Assembly (NCBI GenBank): GCA_001003725.1 | Contig: LCPR01000014.1 | Span: 1 to 43,891, forward strand | From: Candidatus Saccharibacteria bacterium GW2011_GWC2_48_9 | Lineage (GTDB): Bacteria > Patescibacteriota > Saccharimonadia > Saccharimonadales > Saccharimonadaceae | DNA length: 43,891 nt | Direction: 5' to 3' | Shown here: positions 25,472 to 35,811 of the stretch, piece by piece | Layout: the number at the start of each line of letters is the position of its first letter | Numbering within the stretch: position 1 is the first letter of the stretch | Notes under the pieces: generated by a model | What the model was told of the DNA's origin: nothing | Seen by the model: the letters and a program-made list of their open reading frames with translations, nothing else | Databases searched by the model: none | Translations under genes and position numbers: made by a program

Positions 25472-28285
25472 TTAGAGCAATGCTTTGAGATATTTTCCGG
25501 TGAAAGATTTGGCAACTTTTATGACAGCCTCTGGTGTGCCCGTAGCTACGACGGTACCGCCGCCAGAACCACCTTCAGGCCCCATGTCTATCAGGTGATC
25601 TGCCGTCTTGATGACGTCAAGATTATGCTCGATGATCACCATACTGTTACCACCTTCAACGAGCTTTTGCAGAATCCCAAGTAAGCGTTTGACGTCAGCC
25701 GAGTGCAGTCCGGTGGTTGGCTCGTCAAGAATATACATCGTCTTGCCCGTATTACGCCGGGAAAGCTCGGTTGCTAGCTTGATGCGCTGTGCCTCGCCGC
25801 CACTAAAAGTTGTTGCTGGCTGACCGAGACGTATATACCCTAGCCCAACATCTACGAGTGTCTCGAGTTTACGCTGCACCGTCGGCACATTTTGGAAAAA
25901 CTCGGCAGCTGTTTCGACCGTCATGTCGAGCACATCGCTAATCGTTTTGTTCTTGTACTTTATTTCGAGCGCCTCTTGGTTATAGCGCTTACCGTTGCAG
26001 ACGTCGCAAGTAACGTACACATCTGGCAAGAAATGCATTTCGATTTTTATCATACCATCACCTTGGCAGTTTTCGCAGCGACCGCCTTTGACATTGAAGC
26101 TAAATCGTCCCGCTTTGTAGCCTCGTACGTTTGCTTCGTTCGTGCCGGCAAAAAGTTCGCGAATCGGGGTAAAAATACCTGTATAGGTAGCCGGGTTTGA
26201 ACGGGGTGTTCGGCCGATAGCCGACTGATCAATGATAATTACTTTGTCTAGCTGATCTATGCCTTCGATATTGTCGTGCGACCCAGGTACCGTTTGTGCA
26301 CGATGTAGGCGTGCCGATAGTTCTTTTGCCAAGATGTCATTCACTAGCGTCGACTTGCCGCTGCCGCTCACACCACTCACTACCGTAATAAGCCCAAGAG
26401 GAAACTCCACATCGACATTCTTGAGGTTGTTTTCTCGTGCTCCACGTATCGTGAGCATGCGATCTTTGACAATCTTGCGGCGTTTTTTTGGTACATCGAT
26501 TTTCTCGGCTCCACTCAAATAGCGACCAGTGATACTTTCTGTATTTGCCGCCACTTCGCTCGGCGTACCAGCGGCAACAACATGGCCACCTTTCACACCC
26601 GCGCCAGGGCCGATATCGAGTAGGTAGTCTGCTTCGCGAATAGTATCTTCGTCATGCTCAACGACGAGCACAGTGTTGCCGAGATCCCGCAGGCGTTTGA
26701 GTGTTGCTATCAAGCGATCGTTGTCACGCTGATGCAAGCCTATCGATGGTTCGTCGAGTACATAGAGTACACCTTGCAAGCCAGAGCCAATCTGTGTCGC
26801 TAAGCGTATACGCTGCGCTTCTCCACCGCTCAGTGTGTTTGCGGCACGTCCAAGCTCAAGGTAATTCAAGCCAACGTTGCTCATAAATGTGAGCCTCGAT
26901 ACAATTTCTTTGAGAATCTGCTTCGCAATTTGCTCTTCTTGTTCGTTTAGTTCAAAGTGATTTTTAAACAGCTCCAACGCTTCGTCGATACCAAGATTAC
27001 AAATATCCATGATGTTATGACCGTGTACAGTGACAGCCAGTACCACAGGTTTGAGCCGCGCACCTTTACAAGCATGGCATTTGCGCTCACGCATAAACCG
27101 TTCGATGTCTTTTCGCATAAACTCGCTGTCGGTTTCTTTGTGTCGACGTTCGAGGTTTGGTATCACCCCTTCGTAAGTAGAATCGTAATAACGACCACTA
27201 CCGAGCTGCACGCGGTACTTCTGATTGCCTGTACCGTAGAGGATTTTTTGCAGCGCGCTATCGTCAAGGTCGCTCACCGGTACTTGCAAGTCAAACTTGT
27301 GCGCATCGCCCACTTCTTTAAGTCGTTTGAGCCACCACGCGTCGTTGTTGACACGGTTGTATGGGCGAATTGCACCCTCGGCTATCGTCAAGTTGGGATT
27401 GAAAACCAAGTCGGGGTCAACTTCAAGTCGTGTACCAAGTCCCGTACATACAGGACATGCACCCTGCGGAGCGTTAAAGCTAAATAGTCGCGGCTCGAGT
27501 TCTGGAATTTCTATGTCTGGATTGTCAAGGGACGCATAGCGTTGACTCATCACCTGCACTTCGTCTGTATCGACATGATACACGCCTAAAATACCGCCGC
27601 CCACCTCGAGCGCTTGTTCTACACTCTGCGCAACGCGCGTACGCATATCCGCTGCCATCACAAGCCTGTCAACTACGACTTCAATAGTGTGACGTTCGTT
27701 CTTTTTCAGCTCTGGAAACTCTTCAAGCGCATACACAACACCGTCTACGCGAGCACGAGCAAACCCTAGCCGAGTGTACTGTTCGGGAACATGCGCAAAC
27801 TCACCTTTTTTATCGTTGGCGATTGGTGCGAGCAGCATAAGACGAGTGCCTTCTGCTATATTCATAACTTCGTCAATAATGTCATCTTTTGTACGGCGAC
27901 TGACCGCGCGACCTGTAATAGGGTCATGCGGCACGCCAATACGCGCAAACAATAGGCGCATGTAGTCATAAATCTCTGTCACAGTGGCCACGGTAGAGCG
28001 TGGGTTACGGCTTGTTGATTTCTGATCTATTGAAATAGCCGGGCTAAGTCCGTCGATACTCTCAACATCTGGCTTATCCATGATGCCTAAAAATTGTCGG
28101 GCGTAGCTGCTGAGGCTTTCTACATAGCGTCTCTGACCTTCGGCGTAAATTGTATCAAACGCTAAGCTCGATTTACCCGAGCCCGACAAACCCGTAATAA
28201 CCACCAACTTGTCTCGTGGAATTTCTACAGATACATTCTTTAGGTTGTGCTCACGTGCACCAACTACTTTTATCACCTCTGGCAT
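25472..28285 (-). CDS. uvrA: Excinuclease ABC subunit A
   Basis: 937 aa; [36 protein letters not shown], two ABC signatures ([24 protein letters not shown]), zinc-finger Cys motifs. Confidence 0.97.
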   Translation of the reverse strand: MPEVIKVVGAREHNLKNVSVEIPRDKLVVITGLSGSGKSSLAFDTIYAEGQRRYVESLSSYARQFLGIMDKPDVESIDGLSPAISIDQKSTSRNPRSTVATVTEIYDYMRLLFARIGVPHDPITGRAVSRRTKDDIIDEVMNIAEGTRLMLLAPIANDKKGEFAHVPEQYTRLGFARARVDGVVYALEEFPELKKNERHTIEVVVDRLVMAADMRTRVAQSVEQALEVGGGILGVYHVDTDEVQVMSQRYASLDNPDIEIPELEPRLFSFNAPQGACPVCTGLGTRLEVDPDLVFNPNLTIAEGAIRPYNRVNNDAWWLKRLKEVGDAHKFDLQVPVSDLDDSALQKILYGTGNQKYRVQLGSGRYYDSTYEGVIPNLERRHKETDSEFMRKDIERFMRERKCHACKGARLKPVVLAVTVHGHNIMDICNLGIDEALELFKNHFELNEQEEQIAKQILKEIVSRLTFMSNVGLNYLELGRAANTLSGGEAQRIRLATQIGSGLQGVLYVLDEPSIGLHQRDNDRLIATLKRLRDLGNTVLVVEHDEDTIREADYLLDIGPGAGVKGGHVVAAGTPSEVAANTESITGRYLSGAEKIDVPKKRRKIVKDRMLTIRGARENNLKNVDVEFPLGLITVVSGVSGSGKSTLVNDILAKELSARLHRAQTVPGSHDNIEGIDQLDKVIIIDQSAIGRTPRSNPATYTGIFTPIRELFAGTNEANVRGYKAGRFSFNVKGGRCENCQGDGMIKIEMHFLPDVYVTCDVCNGKRYNQEALEIKYKNKTISDVLDMTVETAAEFFQNVPTVQRKLETLVDVGLGYIRLGQPATTFSGGEAQRIKLATELSRRNTGKTMYILDEPTTGLHSADVKRLLGILQKLVEGGNSMVIIEHNLDVIKTADHLIDMGPEGGSGGGTVVATGTPEAVIKVAKSFTGKYLKALL

Positions 28286-28432
28286 ATCCGTTCCATTATA
28301 TCATCATACGCCGAGTTGTCACCAGGGTCGGCTCACATTTACTGCCCAGAGTATGGTACAAAGTGCTTATCTTTGCATCTTTTTGACTCTACTGCTACAT
28401 TATGAATTAGATAACTAACGGTGGAGACTCAC

Positions 28433-28729
28433 ATGAAAAAAATCGTCATAGCAGCTTGCAGTATTTTTCTGACATTTTATGTGCTGAGCAAATCTGGCGT
28501 ACTAAGCGCACTTTTAATATTCTTGCTAGCTGGTGTCGTTCCGGGCACCAACTGGTCCCTTCCGGCCGGACTCATGCTTGGCATATGTGCTGCACTCGCT
28601 TTTGTATTCACCGTGCACTTCGTCGTATTTAGCATCGCAGAAGAGCTTGATCTCCGTCGACTGACTCGCAAATACATAGCTCGCAAAAACCGCATGCCAA
28701 AAAAGCGATTCTTGAGCGTCAGTCGCTAG
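28433..28729 (+). CDS. Small membrane protein of unknown function
   Basis: GGTGGAG SD before ATG 28433; MKKIVIAACSIFLTFYVLSKSGVLSALLIFLLAGVVPGTNWSLPAGLMLGICAALAFVFTVHFVVF, basic C-terminus. Confidence 0.65.
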   Translation: MKKIVIAACSIFLTFYVLSKSGVLSALLIFLLAGVVPGTNWSLPAGLMLGICAALAFVFTVHFVVFSIAEELDLRRLTRKYIARKNRMPKKRFLSVSR

Positions 28730-30147
28730 CTCTCCTCGGCGATCGGCATGATTGATTCTAACCACAGTTTCAACTCTTCGCATACGTATTGTTGGTGATC
28801 GCTAAGGTCGGCTTGTTTCGACACAGTCTGTAAATCTTGCAGAAACTTAGGCGCGCGTGCTGTTAATCTTGCGGCTCGCCATTGCTCATATGCACCAAGT
28901 TCATCGGCGGTGGCAATCCGCGAAAAATTGCGTGCTTTATAGCGCGGAAACATTTCCATAAGGCGAGCATCGTCAAATTCAGGCTTATAAGCTTTCAGTT
29001 CTTTTTCATCTGCATTTCGTAGCACTTCGCTACGGAGTTTGTCGCGGTCACTCACAAACCCATCGTACAGTTGAGACTCTGCGTCTGCGGCGGCAGGAAA
29101 ATCAGGTCTTTTGAGCAGCACTTGTGCTACCCGCTGCGCAAAGTCTGGGTGGGCAAGCAAGAGCTTCCTATGTTTTTCGACGGTCGCCATATCTAGCTGC
29201 AGCTTGCTCCAGCCGTCTGCCTGTTCGAGCACACCGACAGGCGCTACCGCAGGAGCACGGTTGTATTGCAACTTTTTAACAGGTAATTTTTGGTAGTCAT
29301 CACCTCGTTCGGCGTACGGAGTAAATAGAATTTCAGCTAGCTCTCGCTCGGACATGGCAAGCCAAGCCGTAGGGTTGTAGCGCAGATCGTACACAAACAC
29401 ATTACCATAATCAGCCTCGGCAATAGGCAGCGCTACCGTCGCCTTATTAAACTCGACGTCATAGCGACCAGACGCATACACAAATGGCTTTTGCTCATCG
29501 AGATTTACAAGTGCGTGAATAGCTTTCTTATCTCGCATTTTCAGTAAGTAGTCAAACAACTGCGGCTGTTTCTCTGCGATAAGCTTAGTCACCCCTATCA
29601 GCGCACCGACATCACTCAAGGCATCGTGCGCTTTTGCATGATCTAAGCTGTTTTCTGCGCTCAAAAGCTCTAATTTATTAACGGGCTTGCCGTCGACGGT
29701 CGGCCAATTAATCCCATCTGGACGGAGTGCACGCGTCATACGCACGACATCGAGCATATCCCATCGACTACGACCATCTTTCCAAGTCCATTCATACGGG
29801 TCGTAATAGTTACGCCACAATAATGCGCGCATAAATTCATCGTCGAAACGAATACTGTTGTAGCCGAGGATGATTGTGTCCGGTGTCGCGATTTCTTCTA
29901 TAAATATTTTTGCAAACTGCGCTTCGGTATACCCATCCGCTACAGTCTCTTGCGGTGTGACACCTGTCACCATCAACGCATACGGGCTTGGCAGGGTATC
30001 GTCGTTGAGTGCAACAAGTAAGTTGTATGGCTCGCCTATAGGATTAAAATCCATGTCGGTTCGCTGCCCAGCAAATTGCATAACACGATCTTCGCGGGGG
30101 TCGAGGCCGGTAGTTTCTAGGTCGTAGAAGAAATATGTTGCTGTCAT
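28726..30147 (-). CDS. sbcB: Exodeoxyribonuclease I
   Basis: 473 aa; DEDD exonuclease FFYDLETTGLDPREDRVMQFAGQRTD, ILGYNSIRFDDEFMR, AHDALSDVGALI; ExoI C-terminal domains. Confidence 0.92.
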   Translation of the reverse strand: MTATYFFYDLETTGLDPREDRVMQFAGQRTDMDFNPIGEPYNLLVALNDDTLPSPYALMVTGVTPQETVADGYTEAQFAKIFIEEIATPDTIILGYNSIRFDDEFMRALLWRNYYDPYEWTWKDGRSRWDMLDVVRMTRALRPDGINWPTVDGKPVNKLELLSAENSLDHAKAHDALSDVGALIGVTKLIAEKQPQLFDYLLKMRDKKAIHALVNLDEQKPFVYASGRYDVEFNKATVALPIAEADYGNVFVYDLRYNPTAWLAMSERELAEILFTPYAERGDDYQKLPVKKLQYNRAPAVAPVGVLEQADGWSKLQLDMATVEKHRKLLLAHPDFAQRVAQVLLKRPDFPAAADAESQLYDGFVSDRDKLRSEVLRNADEKELKAYKPEFDDARLMEMFPRYKARNFSRIATADELGAYEQWRAARLTARAPKFLQDLQTVSKQADLSDHQQYVCEELKLWLESIMPIAEES

Positions 30148-30180
30148 CTACTTCCACTATACACTACCCGGAAAAAGGAA

Positions 30181-30207
30181 TAAGCCCCGTGTAGTACCGG
30201 GGCTTGT
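30181..30207 (-). terminator. Hairpin terminator (likely of the small minus-strand unit at 30366-30560)
   Basis: AAGCCCCGGTACTACACGGGGCTT followed by ATTCCTTTTTCC on the minus strand. Confidence 0.65.
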
Positions 30208-30312
30208 ATGGATTAAAAAAATATTGATTTTGAAAGCGTATCGAAACACTACAGCACTAGCTATCTGCTAAACTCACTGCACGAGTAGCGCAATCTTGAA
30301 GATGCGCCTGGC

Positions 30313-30350
30313 GCGGCGGAACACAGCATAAAGCTGCTGCATTCCGCCGC
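30313..30350 (-). terminator. Hairpin downstream of module G
   Basis: GCGGCGGAA...CAGC..GCTG...TTCCGCCGC. Confidence 0.5.
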
Positions 30351-30365
30351 ACCGAGTGCGTGGGC

Positions 30366-30560
30366 TCAGAAGACGTAAACCGTCCTCTTCTCCCGAATAC
30401 TCGCCGCCGATGCCCTGGAACCCAGGATTCCGGACATCCCGTACATCACGTACCGGTAGCTACCGATGGTGCCGATGGTGCCGAGAGCACAGATTGCTGC
30501 AAGCTTCATTTTCTCTCTTCTTTCATCACGCGCGACCTTGTCGTCGAGCTGTCCGACCAT
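30366..30560 (-). CDS. Hypothetical small protein (module G; start at 30560 or the internal ATG MKLAAICALG)
   Basis: Open frame MVGQLDDKVARDERREKMKLAAICALGTIGTIGSYRYVMYGMSGILGSRASAASIREKRTVYVF; GC-rich third positions; the internal ATG has a purine-rich SD (GAAAGAAGAGAGAAA). Confidence 0.5.
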   Translation of the reverse strand: MVGQLDDKVARDERREKMKLAAICALGTIGTIGSYRYVMYGMSGILGSRASAASIREKRTVYVF

Positions 30561-30761
30561 CTCAAAAAAAGATGAACAAGCAGCTCGACAATAATGCCTA
30601 CCGCAAAAATCACATATCTATATATCAACATACTTCGTCACAATTGAACGATATTAATATATTACAATTTATATAAAACCTTGTCAAGGAGACATCTGTG
30701 TAGATATCTGCAGCAGGGAATTCGACGCCTTGCCTGCTGCACACAGCCCAGGAAAAGGAAA

Positions 30762-30785
30762 AAGCCCCGTCAAATGACGAGGCTT
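30762..30785 (-). terminator. Terminator of the 31 kb small minus-strand unit
   Basis: AAGCCTCGTCATTTGACGGGGCTTTTTCCTTTTCC on the minus strand; same design as 30181-30207. Confidence 0.7.
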
Positions 30786-30819
30786 GGTAAGTACGGACTA
30801 CTTAGATATTTATTCACAG

Positions 30820-31100
30820 CCCGCAGAGGGGTCACAATACACGCTTCCACGTTCTGACTCGATAGTCAGGCTTGTATTGTTCCAGCACTCTGCGGGCGTC
30901 TTCTCGCGTATCTACACGGTAGCGAGGCGCTCATATGTACGAGCACACTCTAGCTAGCGGATACGCTAGCAAAAAAGTTCGTGTGACGCGGGAGGTCACC
31001 CGAGACAGAAGAGCCGGCAAGGCTCTCGATGCTGTCTCGGGTGACCCCGGATGAGTTGCGCGACTAGCGGGGGCCTCTAGGGCCCCAGATCGCTAGTCGC
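30820..31100 (-). repeat. Chain of four inverted repeats / hairpins downstream of a small peptide gene
   Basis: 31060-31100 GCGACTAGCG...CGCTAGTCGC; 30994-31046 GGTCACCCGAGACAG...CTGTCTCGGGTGACC; 30953-30970 GCTAGCG-GATA-CGCTAGC; 30820-30896 CCCGCAGAG...CTCTGCGGG with inner ACAATACA...TGTATTGT. Confidence 0.8.
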
Positions 31101-31257
31101 AGCCACCGCCGCCCGACGAACCGCTCGAATCGCAGCCGCCCGAGGTGTTGGGCGACGACACGGTGCCGACGATGGTCGAGGAGACATCGGAGGAAGTGTT
31201 CGAGGTGGGGCGACTGCCGGGCTTCGGCTTCGACGGTTTGCGACTCATGCTGATCAT
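31093..31257 (-). CDS. 54-aa Ser/Gly-rich peptide ending GGCDSSGSSGGGGCD (module H; RiPP/bacteriocin-like precursor candidate)
   Basis: ATG 31257 after purine-rich AAGAAAGAGCC: MISMSRKPSKPKPGSRPTSNTSSDVSSTIVGTVSSPNTSGGCDSSGSSGGGGCD*. The ORF track extends the frame to 31317. Confidence 0.55.
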   Translation of the reverse strand: MISMSRKPSKPKPGSRPTSNTSSDVSSTIVGTVSSPNTSGGCDSSGSSGGGGCD

Positions 31258-31481
31258 ATTTTGGCTCTTTCTTTCGAAGGGTGCGCAAACACAGGTTGTG
31301 TAGGGCTTACACAGCACCTTTACTATGAAAGATACTATTTGAAGCCCAACACAAAACTAAACACTTTTATGCATATATCTAAATTATCAACGTACATGTG
31401 TCAAAGGAGGCTTTCACCTCGACCCTAACAGTTTTTACATATTATCACAAATATATTATTAAGTCAATGCTTATTGCAAAC

Positions 31482-32786
<1,305 letters not shown>

Positions 32787-32797
32787 TCAGTATAACA

Positions 32798-32827
32798 AAA
32801 TTACCCCTATATTGATAGGGGTAATTT
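32798..32827 (-). terminator. Rho-independent terminator
   Basis: AAATTACCCCTAT...ATAGGGGTAATTT followed by T's on the minus strand, downstream of the CHAP gene. Confidence 0.8.
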
Positions 32828-32849
32828 GCATATTTGTCAAAACTAGATT

Positions 32850-34022
32850 CTAGTGAATAAAACTATAGTTGCCGGCTTGACTCATCGGGATTGTTCGACT
32901 AGAAATAACATTGAATCCAGCGTAGTTCATCTCACTCACAGTAAATGAATCACCGTTGATTGTTTCGACAATCGCTACGTGACCATACCCTGCATAGCCG
33001 CCGCCATTTTGTAAGATTGCGCCAGGTGCAGGAGTGTTATTGACCGTGAAGCCTGCAGCTCTTGCGTTCATACTCCATGTAGAAGCATTACCCCAGAAGC
33101 TACCGATAGGACGGCCAAGCTGTGAGCGTCGCTCAAATGCATACCATGTACAGTTGCCGGGTGCATAGGCGTTGCCAGCAGAAGCGTTTGCCAATGCTAG
33201 ATTTGCTGTACTGTTAAACGTGCCCGTCGTCTGGTTGTTCGAAGCGTAGTTGTTGTAGCTAGGCACTGGCTCTGGAGCTGGCGCAGATGGCTGGACACCG
33301 CCAGGAATAACAATTTGCATGCTATTTTTTACGCCTTCAACCTCTAAGTCATTGAAACTAATGATACGCTCGGGCAATGCTTTGTATTCTTCTGCGATAG
33401 AGGCAATAGTGTCTCCCTCTTCGACAGTGTATACAACACCATCTACTGGAGGAACTATGATGTCACGGCCGTTTTCAACACTGTCCGACTCCATATCGTT
33501 TGCCTACTTAATAGTTTGAGGGGATACCTCATGAGCGGCCGCTATAGACTGTACAGTATCACCAGTCTTTGCTTTGTAGGTAACAACAGTACGATTGTCC
33601 GCAGTCGGTTGTACGATTTGCGGCTTCGATATGATAGTGTCGTCTGTTTGTGCAATTTCTTGCTTTGCCTGCAGCGATGTCGAGAGGTTCGCAACGTTTG
33701 GCGCAACCGGCATTTGTGTTTGCATAGCAAAGTTAGCAGCGATGTCCGTTGCCATTTTTTGGTCTACATTTGCCGACGAAGAGGCGCCATTAGCTGCTCC
33801 AGGAGCAACGTTTGCCGTAGGCTGAGTGCTACTAGCAGAAGGTCGGTAGTAACCGATAGAAATAATTGAAAGAAATAGTACAAACACACCGCTATAAAGG
33901 AGCGTTTGACGAATAATTGCTTGTTTACTTGAAGATGTAGCCGTAGCTACTCTAGAACCCGAGGGTTGCTGTGAAACACTCTTGAGTGAACGTTTGTTCG
34001 ATTCTTGAGATGTAATAGTCAT
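32850..34022 (-). pseudogene. LysM-LysM-CHAP cell-wall hydrolase gene interrupted by one in-frame amber codon (ORFs 33504..34022 and 32850..33494)
   Basis: Same-frame reading across the TAG: TM segment ... VVTYKAKTGDTVQSIAAAHEVSPQTIK-[TAG]-ANDMESDSVENGRDIIVPPVDGVVYTVEEGDTIASIAEEYK ... CHAP (GNCTWYAFERR...GGYAGYGHVAIVETI). The second ORF could also start independently at ATG 33494. Confidence 0.8.
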
Positions 34023-34304
34023 TCTCCTGCAATCTCATTACTGTGATTACTAATACCGTACTTTGTCTTTCTTCTCGCAACAGAACAGGGCACTTGTCGA
34101 CCAAATATTATGTGATATTAGTGTATAAAGTGCTGATTGAGCATAGCTCACGTACCCGTACGACAGTTCCGGCAGGCGCATTTGTGGGGTTAGATACTTT
34201 TTATTTTGATTACCCACCAAAGTTCTTTTCACAAATGTGCTAACACTTATACTATCAAAGTTCGCTGCAAATGTCAATGTTTAGCACAAGCAAGTCGGAC
34301 CACA

Positions 34305-35462
34305 TCAACGAGCTGGTAGCAAACAATTCGCCTGGCAGTGCTCACGGGTAAGCCGCTCATGTTCTTCGTTCGTTTCAGAAAAATACGTCACACCGTCGTC
34401 GCCCGACACAAAATATAGGTCGTCAGTGTCGGAAGGGTTTGCACCAGCTATAAGTGCGTCCAGCCCTGGATTCGAAACAGGAGTCGGCGTTAAGCCTGGC
34501 ACTACTCGCGTATTATACGGAGAGTCTAGATCGACAGAAGGTTGGACGCCGAGCTTACGTGCACCATAGATAAACGTCACGTCGGAACCCAATACCATAT
34601 CAATGTCTAATCGCTTGTGAAAAACTTGTGACACATGTGCCATTTCAGACTTGTTGGCAACTTCACCCTGCACAATAGATGCGAATATTATGCCCTCGTA
34701 CAGCGACATACCCTGGGCCGCATACGCTGCCTCAAGGTTATTTGCTTCTATATCGGCATACATATGATCAAATAATTTAGTCAGTACATCTTCTACCGTA
34801 GAGCCTGTAAAGAAGTTGTACGTGTCTCCGTATATATACCCCTCTAGATCGGCTTCAGCGGGCTTACCTTTTAGAAGCGGATGGTCGTAATCTGCACCAA
34901 ATGCAGACTCTATCTCTGTTTCGTTGTAACCTGCGGCGAGTAATACTTGCTTGGCATCGGTAAGGGTAGCTCCTGGCAAGAACGTAAGTGTAAACTCGTC
35001 TGACTTACCCTCTTCGAGGTGAGTGACTATATCTTGTACGGACGCGCTTCTATCGACAATATATACACCTGCTTTCAAACCGCTTGCTTGATTGAGCCTG
35101 TAGTACAACTCAAATGCAAACTGATTTTTGATGACCTTATCTTCTATAAGTTTTGCCGCGACATCCGAGCTTGTGTCACCGTCGCCTACGACAATGCGAG
35201 CAGTCTCCTGTGAACCCGGAGCCGGAGAGGATAGCTGATCTTTATACCACACATATGCCGCACCGACAGCGAATACCGCAAAAACGAGTAACACGGCAAA
35301 GCTAGTCCATAGCCAGCGCCGTTTATTAGACCTCTTCTTTACGGGCGCATCTTCAACACCAGTGCCTTCACTGCGTATTTGCTCGAGCAGCTCGTCTGAG
35401 ACTTGTGGCCGAGTGATAGTTTCTCTTTCGCGCGGTGGTACCGGGGGGCGTTCAGGCTGCAT
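34305..35462 (-). CDS. mltG: Endolytic transglycosylase MltG
   Basis: 385 aa; single TM, LEGYIYGDTYNFFTGSTVEDVLTKLFDHM, IIFASIVQGEVANKSEMAHVSQVFHKRLDIDMVLGSDVTFIYG, SPYNTRVVPGLTPTPVSNPGLDALIAGANPS. Confidence 0.93.
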   Translation of the reverse strand: MQPERPPVPPRERETITRPQVSDELLEQIRSEGTGVEDAPVKKRSNKRRWLWTSFAVLLVFAVFAVGAAYVWYKDQLSSPAPGSQETARIVVGDGDTSSDVAAKLIEDKVIKNQFAFELYYRLNQASGLKAGVYIVDRSASVQDIVTHLEEGKSDEFTLTFLPGATLTDAKQVLLAAGYNETEIESAFGADYDHPLLKGKPAEADLEGYIYGDTYNFFTGSTVEDVLTKLFDHMYADIEANNLEAAYAAQGMSLYEGIIFASIVQGEVANKSEMAHVSQVFHKRLDIDMVLGSDVTFIYGARKLGVQPSVDLDSPYNTRVVPGLTPTPVSNPGLDALIAGANPSDTDDLYFVSGDDGVTYFSETNEEHERLTREHCQANCLLPAR

Positions 35463-35811
35463 AGTGCTCCTCTAAATAATCTTGTAGTATTATTGCTGCT
35501 GCTTCTTTATCGATATCTGCTTTTGAGTAGTTTTTACCCCGAGCTTGCAGACGCTTTTCGGCATGCACACTCGTGAGTGATTCATCTTGAAACTCCAACT
35601 TTGCTATGTCTCGCAACTGACGCGCGAATTGTTCGACATACTGAGTCTGTGCGGATGCCTCACCTTGCTGGTTGCGTGGATACCCGACCATTTCCTTGCC
35701 GCTCACTTCGATTGTGTCGTAGGGTATCGCGATACGAACACTGGTATCTGCTACAGCAACACCGATGCGTCGCTCGCCCACATCAAGGCACATAAGACTC
35801 TGTTTACTCAT
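35452..35811 (-). CDS. ruvX: Putative pre-16S rRNA nuclease / Holliday junction resolvase RuvX (YqgF)
   Basis: 119 aa; MCLDVGERRIGVAVADTSVRIAIP, VGYPRNQQGEASAQTQYVEQFA, DESLTSVHAEKRL, KEAAAIILQDYLE. Confidence 0.92.
   Translation of the reverse strand: MSKQSLMCLDVGERRIGVAVADTSVRIAIPYDTIEVSGKEMVGYPRNQQGEASAQTQYVEQFARQLRDIAKLEFQDESLTSVHAEKRLQARGKNYSKADIDKEAAAIILQDYLEEHYAA

Noticed and set aside
30796-30930. Possible minus-strand peptide ...TPAECWNNTSLTIESERGSVYCDPSAGCE*
   Set aside because: The frame is open only after a TAG and lacks an ATG/GTG/TTG start with SD; the pattern is better explained by the nested inverted repeat.
33504-33506. Genetic code change (TAG reassigned to an amino acid)
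   Set aside because: Other well-supported genes in the window (secG, the DUF1801-type region neighbours, module A) end in TAG without plausible extension, so TAG is a normal stop here.
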